NCBI GenBank assembly: GCA_014378085.1 | Contig: JACMOJ010000386.1 | Coordinates: forward strand, 1-21,268 | Direction: 5' to 3' | Source of the DNA: Burkholderiales bacterium | GTDB lineage: Bacteria; Pseudomonadota; Gammaproteobacteria; Burkholderiales; Usitatibacteraceae | Length of the DNA stretch: 21,268 nt | Shown: in pieces, positions 8,038-15,396 of the stretch | How the letters are laid out: every line of letters starts with the position of its first letter | How positions within the stretch are numbered: the stretch's first letter is position 1 | Program-made: the position numbers and the translations under genes | Notes under the pieces: model-generated | Database searches by the model: none | Told to the model about the DNA's origin: nothing | The model's input: only the letters and a program-made list of their open reading frames with translations

Positions 8038-8049
8038 TAGGAGTACAAT
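8038..8049 (+). promoter_or_regulatory. Possible -10 region (TAGGAGTACAAT) of the cold-shock gene
   Basis: TACAAT (8044-8049) is a fair -10 hexamer and would give a leader of roughly 55 nt before the ATG at 8110. The preceding bases match the motif upstream of the small Ala/Pro-rich gene at 3175-3186 (11 of 12). No canonical -35 is visible at normal spacing. The leader is shorter than the long CspA leader of E. coli, and I see no obvious cold box. Confidence 0.35.
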
Positions 8050-8109
8050 TCGCTGTGACTTTTTGAAGTATGGGCAGTCGCCCAATCACATTGATATTAG
8101 GAAAAGATA

Positions 8110-8313
8110 ATGGCAACAGGTACAGTTAAGTGGTTCAACGATGCAAAAGGTTTTGGTTTCGTCACTCCTGATGAACCCGGCGACGATTTGTTCGTGCACT
8201 TCTCCGCGATTCAGTCGAGTGGATTTAAAACGCTAGCCGAAAACCAGAAAGTCTCGTTTGACGTGACCACTGGCCCTAAGGGCAAGCAAGCGACCAACAT
8301 TCAGCCTATCTAG
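8110..8313 (+). CDS. CspA-family cold-shock protein
   Basis: This 67-residue OB-fold protein binds single-stranded nucleic acid. RNP1 is KGFGFV (13-18) and RNP2 is DLFVHF (26-31). TVKWFND at the start and [13 protein letters not shown] at the end are typical of the family, and the length is standard. The ATG has an AGGA SD (8099-8102) 7 nt upstream. Members act as RNA chaperones and can melt hairpins, including transcription terminators; some are cold-induced and others constitutive, and the sequence does not say which this is. The gene is followed within 20 nt by an unusual array of terminator-like hairpins. Confidence 0.97.
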   Translation: MATGTVKWFNDAKGFGFVTPDEPGDDLFVHFSAIQSSGFKTLAENQKVSFDVTTGPKGKQATNIQPI

Positions 8314-8333
8314 GTTGTTTGGAATACGGAATC

Positions 8334-8530
8334 TAAAAAGCCCGGCTAGCCGGGCTTTTTTTCGTCTGCCCGGTCCGGCTAGCCGGGGGTTTTTTTCCGT
8401 CTGCTCGGTCCGGCTAGCCGGGCTTTTTTTCGTCTGCCCGGTCCGGCTAGCCGGGCTTTTTTTCGTCTGCTCGGTCCGGCTAACCGGGCTTTTTTTCATC
8501 TGCTTGGTCTGGCTCGCCGGCTTTTTCAAT
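8334..8530 (+). repeat. Tandem array of 5-6 terminator-like hairpins (33-35 bp period)
   Basis: Five units start at 8342, 8375, 8410, 8443 and 8476; the second is 35 bp and the others 33 bp. A degenerate sixth starts at 8509. Each carries a GC palindrome (core CCGGCTAGCCGG) followed directly by a run of about seven T and a CGTCTGCYCGGT spacer. The first unit, extended by its flank, is a perfect 18-bp palindrome (AGCCCGGCTAGCCGGGCT). Unit 5 has one stem change (CCGGCTAACCGG) and unit 6 two. T-runs lie only on the 3' side with respect to the cold-shock gene, so the array is oriented to terminate that transcript. As the period is mostly a multiple of 3, both strands stay open as 11-residue peptide repeats, which I regard as non-coding. 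Confidence 0.93.
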
Positions 8531-8651
8531 TTCAGTAAAAAGCTCGCGCCGTTTTCCCCGCATCAGCCAAAAAATTCGCCGCGCGATTTTTGACGTCACA
8601 CCAGTTCCGAGACACCGATACTGACCTGCATTCAACTACCCGGTCAATCAA
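8531..8651. other. Gap between hairpin array and DUF1203 gene
   Basis: These 121 bp contain no recognisable gene. There is no strong promoter motif or SD just before the ATG at 8652, so the downstream gene may be poorly expressed or depend on readthrough of the hairpin array. Confidence 0.4.
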
Positions 8652-9106
8652 ATGTCATTTCGCTGCTCCGCGCGATCCGCCGCCCCTTTACACATCTTTT
8701 CTCGCTAAATCCCGCAGATCCGGCGGCACAATCGATCTGCCGAGTCACGGCGGACGACAATGGATTCCCCTGCCGCATCTCGCTGGATCACACGGCGGTC
8801 GGCGAGACGCTGTTGCTGCTCAACTATATGCACCAACCAGCGGAGTCGTTGCATCGCGCATCGGGTCCCATTTATATCCGCGAAAATGTTCACACCACGT
8901 TCGACCGCATCGATGAAGTATCACCACCACTCCAGAAACGAACGCTATCGCTGCGCGCCGACGATAAACAGCACATGGCGGTGGATGCTGAGGTCTGCGA
9001 CGGTAGCGATTTTGCAACACTCACGGCGCGCTTTTTTGAGCGGGCAGATGCCATGTATCTACACGCCCACTATGCAAAACGTGGGTGCTTCACGTGTAGA
9101 GCGTGA
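8652..9106 (+). pseudogene. DUF1203 family protein, apparently frameshifted near its N-terminus
   Basis: The ATG at 8652 begins MSFRCSA, the usual start of DUF1203 proteins, but its frame stops at 8706-8708. From about 8670 the +2 frame continues the family sequence: RPFTHLFSLNPAD, then ADDNGFPCRISLDHTAVGE, TLLLLNYMHQPAES, SGPIYIRE, LSLRADD, VDAEVCDGSDF and the terminal RGCFTCRA with stop at 9104-9106. Removing two bases in the GCGCG stretch around 8669-8673 would restore one frame of 150 residues, the normal length. The downstream frame alone has no ATG before 8831; TTG 8813 would drop the conserved first third. So it is a recent frameshift, a sequencing error, or use of a rare start such as ATT or CTG at 8657-8663. 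The function of the family is unknown. It is convergent with the RIO kinase gene, 17 bp away. Confidence 0.8.
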
Positions 9107-9123
9107 TCGAGCCTAACTTACAA

Positions 9124-9975
9124 TTACTGGTCGATTGACTGTTTATAACGCTGGCGCGCTTCTTCCTCGCGAACCACTTCGGTAATTTCTCGAATCACGC
9201 CGTATACGTCCGCCTTCTTCTGGTTGCGTGCAAACCGACCGGTTAGGACCACGTCCGGCGTCAGCTTACCCGCCTTGTAAATCGACCATATCTCGCCCGA
9301 ATAGTCGGTCGTTAATAAGTCCGGCGCAAACCGACCAAACCACACCGCCAGATTCTTAATGTCGCGCTCAAGCAGCGCCTCGGCACTATTGTTGCCCGCC
9401 GCGTCAACCGCCTGCGGCAAATCGATGATGACCGGACCTTCACCGCTCACCAGCACGTTGTACTCCGATAAGTCGCCGTGGATGACACCCGCACACAACA
9501 TCAGCACCACTTGGCGAATCAAAAACGCATGGTACTCGTGTGCCCGCTCCGCGCTCAGTTCAACATCGTTTAACCGCGGCGCGGCGTTGCCGTCGGCGTC
9601 GGTGACAAGCTCCATCAACAACACGCCGTTCAAAAAATTGTAGGCCTTCGGCACCCGTACCCCCGCGCCAGCCAACCGATAGAGCGCATCCACTTCCGCG
9701 CTTTGCCACGCATCTTCGAGTTGTGCACGGCCGAAGCGTGAGCCCTTTTCCATCGCCCGCGCGCGGCGGCTGTTCTTGACCTTGCGACCCTCGGTGTATT
9801 GCACGGCCTGACGAAAACTACGTTTGTTTGCCTCCTTGTACATCTTGGCGCAACGAATCTCCTCGCCACATCGCACCACGTAAACGGTCGCCTCCTTGCC
9901 GCTCATGAGCTGACGGATGACGTCGTCGATCAGCCCTTCTTCAACCAGCGGTAATAGTCGTGCGGGTGTTTTCAC
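9124..9975 (-). CDS. RIO1-type serine protein kinase (PA4780-like)
   Basis: This 283-residue atypical kinase matches the bacterial RIO group throughout. The nucleotide loop is SGKEATVY (25-32), the ATP-anchoring Lys44 is in CAKMYKEANKRSFRQ, and the catalytic loop is HGDLSEYN (166-173, Asp168 and Asn173). The metal-binding IDLPQAVD (184-191, Asp185) replaces DFG. The family autophosphorylates; its bacterial targets are poorly known. The start is a GTG at 9975, fixed because an in-frame TAA lies directly upstream and because relatives also begin MKTP. No SD is visible, which suggests weak or leader-dependent initiation. It stands alone, convergent with the DUF1203 gene. Confidence 0.95.
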   Translation of the reverse strand: MKTPARLLPLVEEGLIDDVIRQLMSGKEATVYVVRCGEEIRCAKMYKEANKRSFRQAVQYTEGRKVKNSRRARAMEKGSRFGRAQLEDAWQSAEVDALYRLAGAGVRVPKAYNFLNGVLLMELVTDADGNAAPRLNDVELSAERAHEYHAFLIRQVVLMLCAGVIHGDLSEYNVLVSGEGPVIIDLPQAVDAAGNNSAEALLERDIKNLAVWFGRFAPDLLTTDYSGEIWSIYKAGKLTPDVVLTGRFARNQKKADVYGVIREITEVVREEEARQRYKQSIDQ

Positions 9976-10047
9976 TTAGTTTTCACAATTGGCTTCAAAG
10001 GGCTCGGTTTGGGCGAAAATCGTACGGGATGGGTTTGTCTTGCCGCG

Positions 10048-10512
10048 TTAGCGTACATCCGAACCCATGTTGCTACCGGTATTGAGTTTGACGACTGGTG
10101 CCAACGCGTCCTCCTTACAGACCTGACAACAAGCCGGACAATCACGAATACCGCGCTCGCCAACGCCGCCTAGAATCGTAAACGTCGACGTCGAGCGCTG
10201 GGAGCCTGAGATTTGCCCGGACACACTCTGCACCGTCATCCATGCGCCCCAGCAAATGCTTTCGCCCTCCGTACACGATATCTTGAGTTGCTGAATTTCT
10301 GACACCGGACGAACCGAATACGCTTTTGTCTTCGCCGGCCATATCTGCAAAGACTCACCACGCGAAAAAAGCTTCAAATTAAGCGGGCGATCGGTATCGT
10401 TAATAAACTGGAACGTCATGTCTGCGGCGTGCACTGAGTTTGCGACATTTAACGCGATGATGTTGGCGGCCAACGCGGCAAAAGCGAGTACAACAAAGCG
10501 GGATGTCATCAT
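10048..10512 (-). CDS. Secreted cysteine-rich protein with CPxCCxxC motif
   Basis: This protein has 154 residues with a strong SD (GGAGGTG); ATG 10512 and ATG 10509 are both usable, at 4 or 7 nt. A Sec signal peptide ends near VHA-AD (29-31). The mature part has FQFINDTDRPLNLKLFSRG, then SC(80)TEGESIC(87)WGAW, and a C-terminal C125-P-A-C128-C129-x-x-C132 cluster. The arrangement recalls small secreted proteins of proteobacteria that pair a CxxGExICxGAW segment with a C-terminal Cys cluster, but I know no function. The six Cys could form three disulfides or bind a metal; oxidation in the periplasm favours disulfides. Low-complexity Ser/Thr residues (about 98-113) sit between the two Cys regions. 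Confidence 0.75.
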   Translation of the reverse strand: MMTSRFVVLAFAALAANIIALNVANSVHAADMTFQFINDTDRPLNLKLFSRGESLQIWPAKTKAYSVRPVSEIQQLKISCTEGESICWGAWMTVQSVSGQISGSQRSTSTFTILGGVGERGIRDCPACCQVCKEDALAPVVKLNTGSNMGSDVR

Positions 10513-10596
10513 CGAGCACCTCCATGGTCAGGGTCAACGCTGGTTTAATCACCAAGCATGATTATGCCTGCGCACCGCTATCGTTCAACTCGGCGC

Positions 10597-11544
10597 CTAC
10601 TTTGTGACAAACGCTCGCACCGGAACCAGCGTACGCTGTGGTGCTTCCTCGTGCGGCACGTGGCCGAGGTCATCAAACATCACCAGCTGGCTGCCTGCGA
10701 TATCTCTCGCAAAGCGGCGCGCCGCGTCGGGCGGAATGAGACGATCACGCCCGCCCCATAAAATCAGCGTCGGCACTTTGATTTGCGGGACACGTTCTGC
10801 CATCGCCTCCAAGTTGACTTGTTTGAGCCTTGCAGTCAGCGCGGCGCGATTGCCCTCTCGCAGGGTGAGCTCGTAATAACGGTCGACTAACGCCGGTGTT
10901 ACAAGAGCGGGATTGCCGTAGACGTTGCGAATACTGTCCTCGACAATATGCCTGGGCATGGCAACCCGCGGAATCAGATTGATGACCGGTAGTCTCGCCA
11001 ACTGAAACGCAATGGGAACCGAAATTGGCGCGAGCGGATAACCGGCTGCATCCACCAAAATCAACCGGTCGACACGTGCGGGCTGATCGAGTGTCACCTG
11101 CAGCGCAATTTGTCCGCCGAAGGAGCTGCCTGCGAGCACGCAACGCGTCACGCCGAGTTGGTCGAGCAGGGCATGCACGAACTGGCTGTAACGTTCGATG
11201 CGGTAATTGCCATCGGGGAAAGGACCAGTCAGCGCAAAGCCAGGCAGATCCATCCGAATGACACGGCGCGAGGCTTTCAGTTGCTCAGCCCAGCCGTCCC
11301 ATGTGTGTAAGCTGGCTGAGGTGCCGTGCAACAACACGATTGGCACGAGATCGTCGCGCGGCCCTTCATCGCGCAGATGTACCTGCATGTTTTGTAGCGC
11401 GACAAACTGTGAGGGTGGCTGCGCCCAGCGCGCGCTTAGTTCGGCCACGCTACGGTCCGGTGCCCAATACCAAGCGATAAATCCAATTAGCCACGCACAG
11501 CCGATGCCAACCAGCGCGGCGATAACCTTCCAAATTTTTCTCAT
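10597..11544 (-). CDS. Membrane-anchored alpha/beta hydrolase
   Basis: This 315-residue protein begins with a transmembrane anchor (about 5-27) and then a complete alpha/beta-hydrolase domain. The oxyanion HG is in LLHGTSAS (71-78). The nucleophile elbow is GSSFG (139-143, Ser141), the acid Asp267 is in WGGRDRLIPP, and the His295 is in DLGHVPHEE. The cap region (about 170-230) is that of epoxide-hydrolase or lipase-like members. The substrate is not predictable; ester or lactone cleavage is plausible. The ATG at 11544 has no good SD. It lies in the same orientation as its neighbours on both sides, with gaps of about 85 and 88 bp, so co-transcription is possible but unproven. Confidence 0.88.
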   Translation of the reverse strand: MRKIWKVIAALVGIGCAWLIGFIAWYWAPDRSVAELSARWAQPPSQFVALQNMQVHLRDEGPRDDLVPIVLLHGTSASLHTWDGWAEQLKASRRVIRMDLPGFALTGPFPDGNYRIERYSQFVHALLDQLGVTRCVLAGSSFGGQIALQVTLDQPARVDRLILVDAAGYPLAPISVPIAFQLARLPVINLIPRVAMPRHIVEDSIRNVYGNPALVTPALVDRYYELTLREGNRAALTARLKQVNLEAMAERVPQIKVPTLILWGGRDRLIPPDAARRFARDIAGSQLVMFDDLGHVPHEEAPQRTLVPVRAFVTK

Positions 11545-11632
11545 TTATTGATGATAAGCAATGCTCGCTCGAAAACACGCTTGCATACCGGCAGCACCCA
11601 GCTAAAGCGCAGGCGGCGAGGCCGCAAAACGA

Positions 11633-11896
11633 TCATACCGGTGAATCGCAGGAGCTGGGCGCTGGCGGCACTTCCGGCTTGCTGCGGCGCGGCTGATTTA
11701 TCCAAATGACCGTCACGTTATTGCGCGCCGCCCAGGAATCCACTAGAGCGATCTTCTGCTCGTCTACCGCTTGCGGCACCGACCAGCCCGGCAGGTTTGC
11801 GCAGCCCGATAAAGCACCCATGCCCACCACAGCACCGAGCACACAAAGCGCCTTGGCAACTTGTTTGCGACGCTGACTTCCAAATTGGTTTTGCAT
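11633..11896 (-). CDS. Small lipoprotein of unknown function
   Basis: This 87-residue protein starts at the ATG at 11896, set by an excellent SD (AAGGAGG) 5 nt upstream; the open frame upstream of it is not needed. A basic N-region (RRKQVAK) and hydrophobic core lead to lipobox LSGC (Cys32), so it is probably lipidated. The mature part is only about 55 residues: a segment QKIALVDSWAARNNVTVIWINQP, which may form one helix and one strand, then a Pro/Ser tail. I do not recognise a family. Confidence 0.7.
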   Translation of the reverse strand: MQNQFGSQRRKQVAKALCVLGAVVGMGALSGCANLPGWSVPQAVDEQKIALVDSWAARNNVTVIWINQPRRSKPEVPPAPSSCDSPV

Positions 11897-12011
11897 TTTT
11901 ACCTCCTTCAAACACGTCTCACGACCCGAGCGTTGTCTCCGCGAGACCACGCACACTTACGTTATGTCAGCGAACCACGCGATGCAAGTCCCTCGATAAA
12001 CGTGGCCTCGG

Positions 12012-12824
12012 TCAATCAACAGCGCTGACTTTGCCGGTTTGCACCCATTCCGCAATAATCGAATAGACCAAGGCCTCTTTGCCGCCAAACACGTGGGCAC
12101 TTCCCGGGCTGCAACTGCGCATAAACAGCGAAACCATCGGCTGCTTCGTATCATCAATAGCAACAAACGTATAACGTTTTGCCACCGGCTCGATGTCGCG
12201 GTACAGCAGACAGCTATCGCGTTTGTGGTGCATCACCAATACCGGCACTTTGGCTTCCCGAATCGGCGACATGATGCCTTCTGCGATGGCTTCTGGCGCG
12301 GCTGACATAACCACCACGCCGTGCAGTTTTGGTGCACCGCGCTTCACGATCGCTTCTGCCACACGTGTCACCGACCGTCCACCGTTGCTCATACCGATCA
12401 TGGTGATGCGTGCCACCGGGTATTGTTTCACCAGCCAATCGATCACCGCGCTGGCATCACCGATGTGCTCGGCACCAATTCGCCACGACACCGAAATGCC
12501 GTCTGGCTGATCACTCGGCAAACCGAATGCGACGGCCATGCCAAATTTCTCGGCCATCAACCCCATGGTCGACGGATTCTTACCGTGTTCGCTGAGCCCT
12601 GCGCGTGCGCGGCGCACCTTGCCGTCGGCACCGGGGAAGAACACCGCGATGTCGTTAGGTGGATTGGGGATCTCATCACCAATCTTCGCGACCGCGCGGG
12701 CGACCAAGATCTGCACCGTCACATCGCCGCGACTTTTGATGGACTCGTCGGTTTCGCGCCATGCGGCGTGCGTGGGGTGCGCCAAAACCAAGAGCCCGAC
12801 GAGCAAAAGCATTCTGTCAAACAT
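12012..12824 (-). CDS. Secreted alpha/beta hydrolase-like protein
   Basis: The ATG at 12824 is chosen because GGAG lies about 9 nt upstream and because MFDRMLLLVGLLVLAHPTHA forms a clean signal peptide; an upstream ATG (12887) would add 21 residues and hide it. The 270-residue protein has the nucleophile motif GMSNGG (Ser146), a likely acid Asp203 in HHKRDSC and a likely base His244 in GSAHVFGG, matching the order of the hydrolase triad. Cys205 and Cys238 lie close to the acid and base and could form a disulfide. FFPGADGK near the N-terminus takes the place of the usual oxyanion segment. Function is unknown; dienelactone-hydrolase or peptidase-like relatives are possible. Confidence 0.75.
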   Translation of the reverse strand: MFDRMLLLVGLLVLAHPTHAAWRETDESIKSRGDVTVQILVARAVAKIGDEIPNPPNDIAVFFPGADGKVRRARAGLSEHGKNPSTMGLMAEKFGMAVAFGLPSDQPDGISVSWRIGAEHIGDASAVIDWLVKQYPVARITMIGMSNGGRSVTRVAEAIVKRGAPKLHGVVVMSAAPEAIAEGIMSPIREAKVPVLVMHHKRDSCLLYRDIEPVAKRYTFVAIDDTKQPMVSLFMRSCSPGSAHVFGGKEALVYSIIAEWVQTGKVSAVD

Positions 12825-12980
12825 ATTCAAAACTCCGAACAAATGCGTTTCATCAAAATACCAGTTGATAAAACCATCCGTTTTCATCTACGACATACGT
12901 CAACGCAACGCGCGCTGATTATGGCCTAATTGGTTTTTTATCCGACGCTTCACGCTCGCACAATTTTTGGAGTTCGCTGC

Positions 12981-14315
12981 ATGCGCATGCACTTAGTTGG
13001 CCAGTTTATTCTCGCGTTGCTCGTTAGTGCGGTGTCCTTGGCTACCGCACAAGACACCCCACCCATCTCGTCGGCAGCAGTCGAAACGATGAGGACGCTA
13101 AATGCCTTGCCACAGGTGAAAGCAGCGCTCGCCGCGATTGAACGCGATGACGCCCTCACGTTTCGCGACCAACTTGAGTTGACCGAAATTCCGGCACCGC
13201 CATTTAAAGAGTCGGTGCGCGCCGCAGAGTACCTCAAGCGCATGCGCGCACTGGGCCTGGATGCGCGAATCGACACAGAGGGCAATGTGATTGGCGTCTT
13301 AAAGGGACGCGGCAAGGGCCCTAGGTTGGTGTTAGCAGCGCACCTCGACACCGTGTTTCCAGAAGGCACTGACGTCAAGGTAAAAAAGCAAGGTGACCGC
13401 TACTACGCGCCCGGCATCGGTGACGACACGCGCGGCCTCGCAGCCGTGTTACAAACGATCCGCTCGATGAAAGAAGCGAAGATCGAAACAGTGGGCGATA
13501 TTGTTTTTGTTGGAAACGTGGGCGAGGAAGAGCTGGGCGATCTCCGCGGGGTAAAGGCGCTGTTTCGTGACGACAAAACAATCGACGGCTTCATCTCTGT
13601 CGACGGCATTTCGGTGTGGCGATTGGTGACTGCCGCGACGGGCAGTCGACGATTCAAGCTCACCTTCAGAGGGCCGGGGGGTCACAGCTTCGGCGCGTTT
13701 GGCTTACCGAGTGCCATCCATGCGATGGGCCGCGCAATTGCAAAGATGGCAGATGTACAAACGCCGAAAGAGCCAAAGACCACCTTTACCGTCGGTACGG
13801 TGGGCGGCGGCACATCGGTAAATTCCATTGCAGCAGATGCCGAACTAGGACTCGACATGCGCTCGGATAGCGCGGAGGCACTGGCCAAACTTGAGACACA
13901 AATGTTAAGCCTTGCGCAGGCGGCGGTAGATGAAGAAAACGCGCGATGGAACGTAAAGCCCGGTAACAACATCATCACGCTAACGGTTAAGTTAGTGGGT
14001 GATCGGCCTGCGGGGTTTCAGCCGGCCGCCTCACCCGTGGTAGAAAGCGCGCGCGCCGCGATCACATCGCGCGGTCTGGAAGTGCGCGCAATGGTGGCAT
14101 CGAGCACGGATTCCAATTTGCCGATTTCATTGGGCATCCCCGCTGCCACACTCGGCGGCGGTGGCAACGGTGGCGGCTCACACTCGCCGGGGGAATGGTA
14201 CTCGCCCACCGGCGGCTATCAAGGGCCGCAAACCATTCTCTTAACCGTATTGGGTCTGGTCGGTGTCCACGGCGCGACAACACCGCTGCTGCCAATCCGA
14301 GCGACGTCAAAATGA
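12981..14315 (+). CDS. Secreted M20-family zinc peptidase
   Basis: The 444-residue protein starts at ATG 12981, with GGAG about 8 nt upstream, and has a signal peptide ending near ATA-QD. Zinc and catalytic motifs of the M20 family are in order: AAHLDTVF (H121, and D123 near the catalytic site), GIGDDTRG (bridging D148), VGEEELGD (general base and ligand E182/E183), VDGIS, and the late GGSHSPGEW with the last ligand His. FRGPGGHSFGAFG marks the dimerisation or lid domain insertion. Substrates of the family include di- and tripeptides and acyl-amino acids. The gene overlaps the next by ATGA, so the two are co-translated, implying linked roles in peptide breakdown. Confidence 0.9.
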   Translation: MRMHLVGQFILALLVSAVSLATAQDTPPISSAAVETMRTLNALPQVKAALAAIERDDALTFRDQLELTEIPAPPFKESVRAAEYLKRMRALGLDARIDTEGNVIGVLKGRGKGPRLVLAAHLDTVFPEGTDVKVKKQGDRYYAPGIGDDTRGLAAVLQTIRSMKEAKIETVGDIVFVGNVGEEELGDLRGVKALFRDDKTIDGFISVDGISVWRLVTAATGSRRFKLTFRGPGGHSFGAFGLPSAIHAMGRAIAKMADVQTPKEPKTTFTVGTVGGGTSVNSIAADAELGLDMRSDSAEALAKLETQMLSLAQAAVDEENARWNVKPGNNIITLTVKLVGDRPAGFQPAASPVVESARAAITSRGLEVRAMVASSTDSNLPISLGIPAATLGGGGNGGGSHSPGEWYSPTGGYQGPQTILLTVLGLVGVHGATTPLLPIRATSK

Positions 14316-15295
14316 CTGTCGCTTCCGTCACGCGCTGGGACGCCCACGCCTGCCTGCCATTGCACCCTGACGCAAGTTTCGCGCCGCTAGAGCGCTTTGC
14401 CGCCGCCGGCGTGAACTATGTATCGATCAATGTGGGCATGGATATGAATCCGGTGGCGCAGGTGATGTCGGTGATTGCGGGCTTTCGCGCCCGCCTTACC
14501 GCGCAGCCGGACAAGTACGTACTCGCCCGGCACGTCGCAGATATCGATACCGCAAAAGCGAGTGGCCGGCTTGCCTTAGGTTTTGATCTCGAAGGGGCGA
14601 TGCCATTGCTTGACCGGCCGGAGATGGTGGCGCTCTATCGCGAGCTCGGCGTGAATCAAATTCACTTTGCTTACAACCGAAACAATGCCGTGGCAGGCGG
14701 CTGCCATGACGAGGTTCAGGGGCTCACACCACTCGGGCACCAAATGCTCGCCGCGGTAAATGCGGCGGGGATGCTGATGGACTGTTCGCACACCGGCCGC
14801 CGCACTAGCCTCGACATCATGGCGGCGTCCGACAAGCCGGTCATCTTTAGCCATGCCAATCCGGCCACACTCGTGGCGCATGGCCGCAATATCACCGACG
14901 AGCAGATCACGGCCTGTGCTGCAACCGGTGGCGTGGTGTGTATCAACGGTATATCAGCGTTTTTGGGCACCAATACACCATCAACAGATGACGTGGTGCG
15001 CCATGTTCGTTACGTTGCCGATCTGATAAGCGTCGATTGCGTCGGCATCGGACTCGACATCAGCTTTTTTGAAGCGGCGCTCGACGACACACCGCCAAAC
15101 TTCGATCCCGATTACTGGTGGCCGGCGAGTGCCGGCTACGGCGTCGGCGCGGGCGTCAGCCGCATCACGTACACCCCGATCGAAACATGGCGTGAGTTGT
15201 CGGAGGCGTTGTGCAAGGCGGGTTTTAGCCATGCCGAAACCGAACAAGTCATGGGTGGCAACATGCGTCGCGTCGCAGCACAAGTGTGGGGCTGA
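14312..15295 (+). CDS. M19-family (membrane dipeptidase-like) metallopeptidase
   Basis: This 327-residue protein starts at the ATG at 14312, overlapping the M20 stop codon (ATGA), so translation is coupled. Motifs of the M19 TIM-barrel family are seen: WDAHACLPL (H12), GFDLEGAMPL (E94, bridging), DCSHTGRRTS (H160) and FSHANP (H181). The family's usual H-x-D at the N-terminus is H-x-C here (Cys14), see findings. M19 enzymes cleave dipeptides, including those with a D-residue at the C-terminus. There is no signal peptide, unlike its partner, so the pair would work in the periplasm and cytoplasm in turn. The dispersed repeat at 15321 follows the gene. Confidence 0.85.
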   Translation: MTVASVTRWDAHACLPLHPDASFAPLERFAAAGVNYVSINVGMDMNPVAQVMSVIAGFRARLTAQPDKYVLARHVADIDTAKASGRLALGFDLEGAMPLLDRPEMVALYRELGVNQIHFAYNRNNAVAGGCHDEVQGLTPLGHQMLAAVNAAGMLMDCSHTGRRTSLDIMAASDKPVIFSHANPATLVAHGRNITDEQITACAATGGVVCINGISAFLGTNTPSTDDVVRHVRYVADLISVDCVGIGLDISFFEAALDDTPPNFDPDYWWPASAGYGVGAGVSRITYTPIETWRELSEALCKAGFSHAETEQVMGGNMRRVAAQVWG

Positions 15296-15320
15296 TACAA
15301 AAATGTTAAACCCTACTATC

Positions 15321-15374
15321 GACGGGCATCTTGCGGCAAAAATGGCTGAAAATACCCGCCAATACTAGCGTTTT
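15321..15374. repeat. Copy A of a 54-bp dispersed intergenic repeat
   Basis: GACGGGCATCTTGCGGCAAA at 15321 begins a stretch that matches the one at 17439-17492 at 41 of 54 positions without gaps. It lies between two convergent genes. Its ends carry CGGG and CCCG, which can pair with several internal matches as an imperfect hairpin. Confidence 0.6.
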
Positions 15375-15396
15375 GCGATTTATCAAATCTGCACGG

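Noticed and set aside
8342..8508. CRISPR-like array
   Set aside because: The units are contiguous with no unique spacers; each is a palindrome plus T-run, so it is a tandem terminator-like repeat.
8233..8593. Long repetitive open frames on both strands in the hairpin array (11-residue peptide repeats)
   Set aside because: They arise because the repeat period is mostly 33 bp and contains no stops. There is no SD or domain character, and the plus frame is explained by terminator hairpins.
12321..12929. 202-codon open frame on the plus strand
   Set aside because: It is antisense to the secreted alpha/beta hydrolase and rich in His/Arg with no family features.
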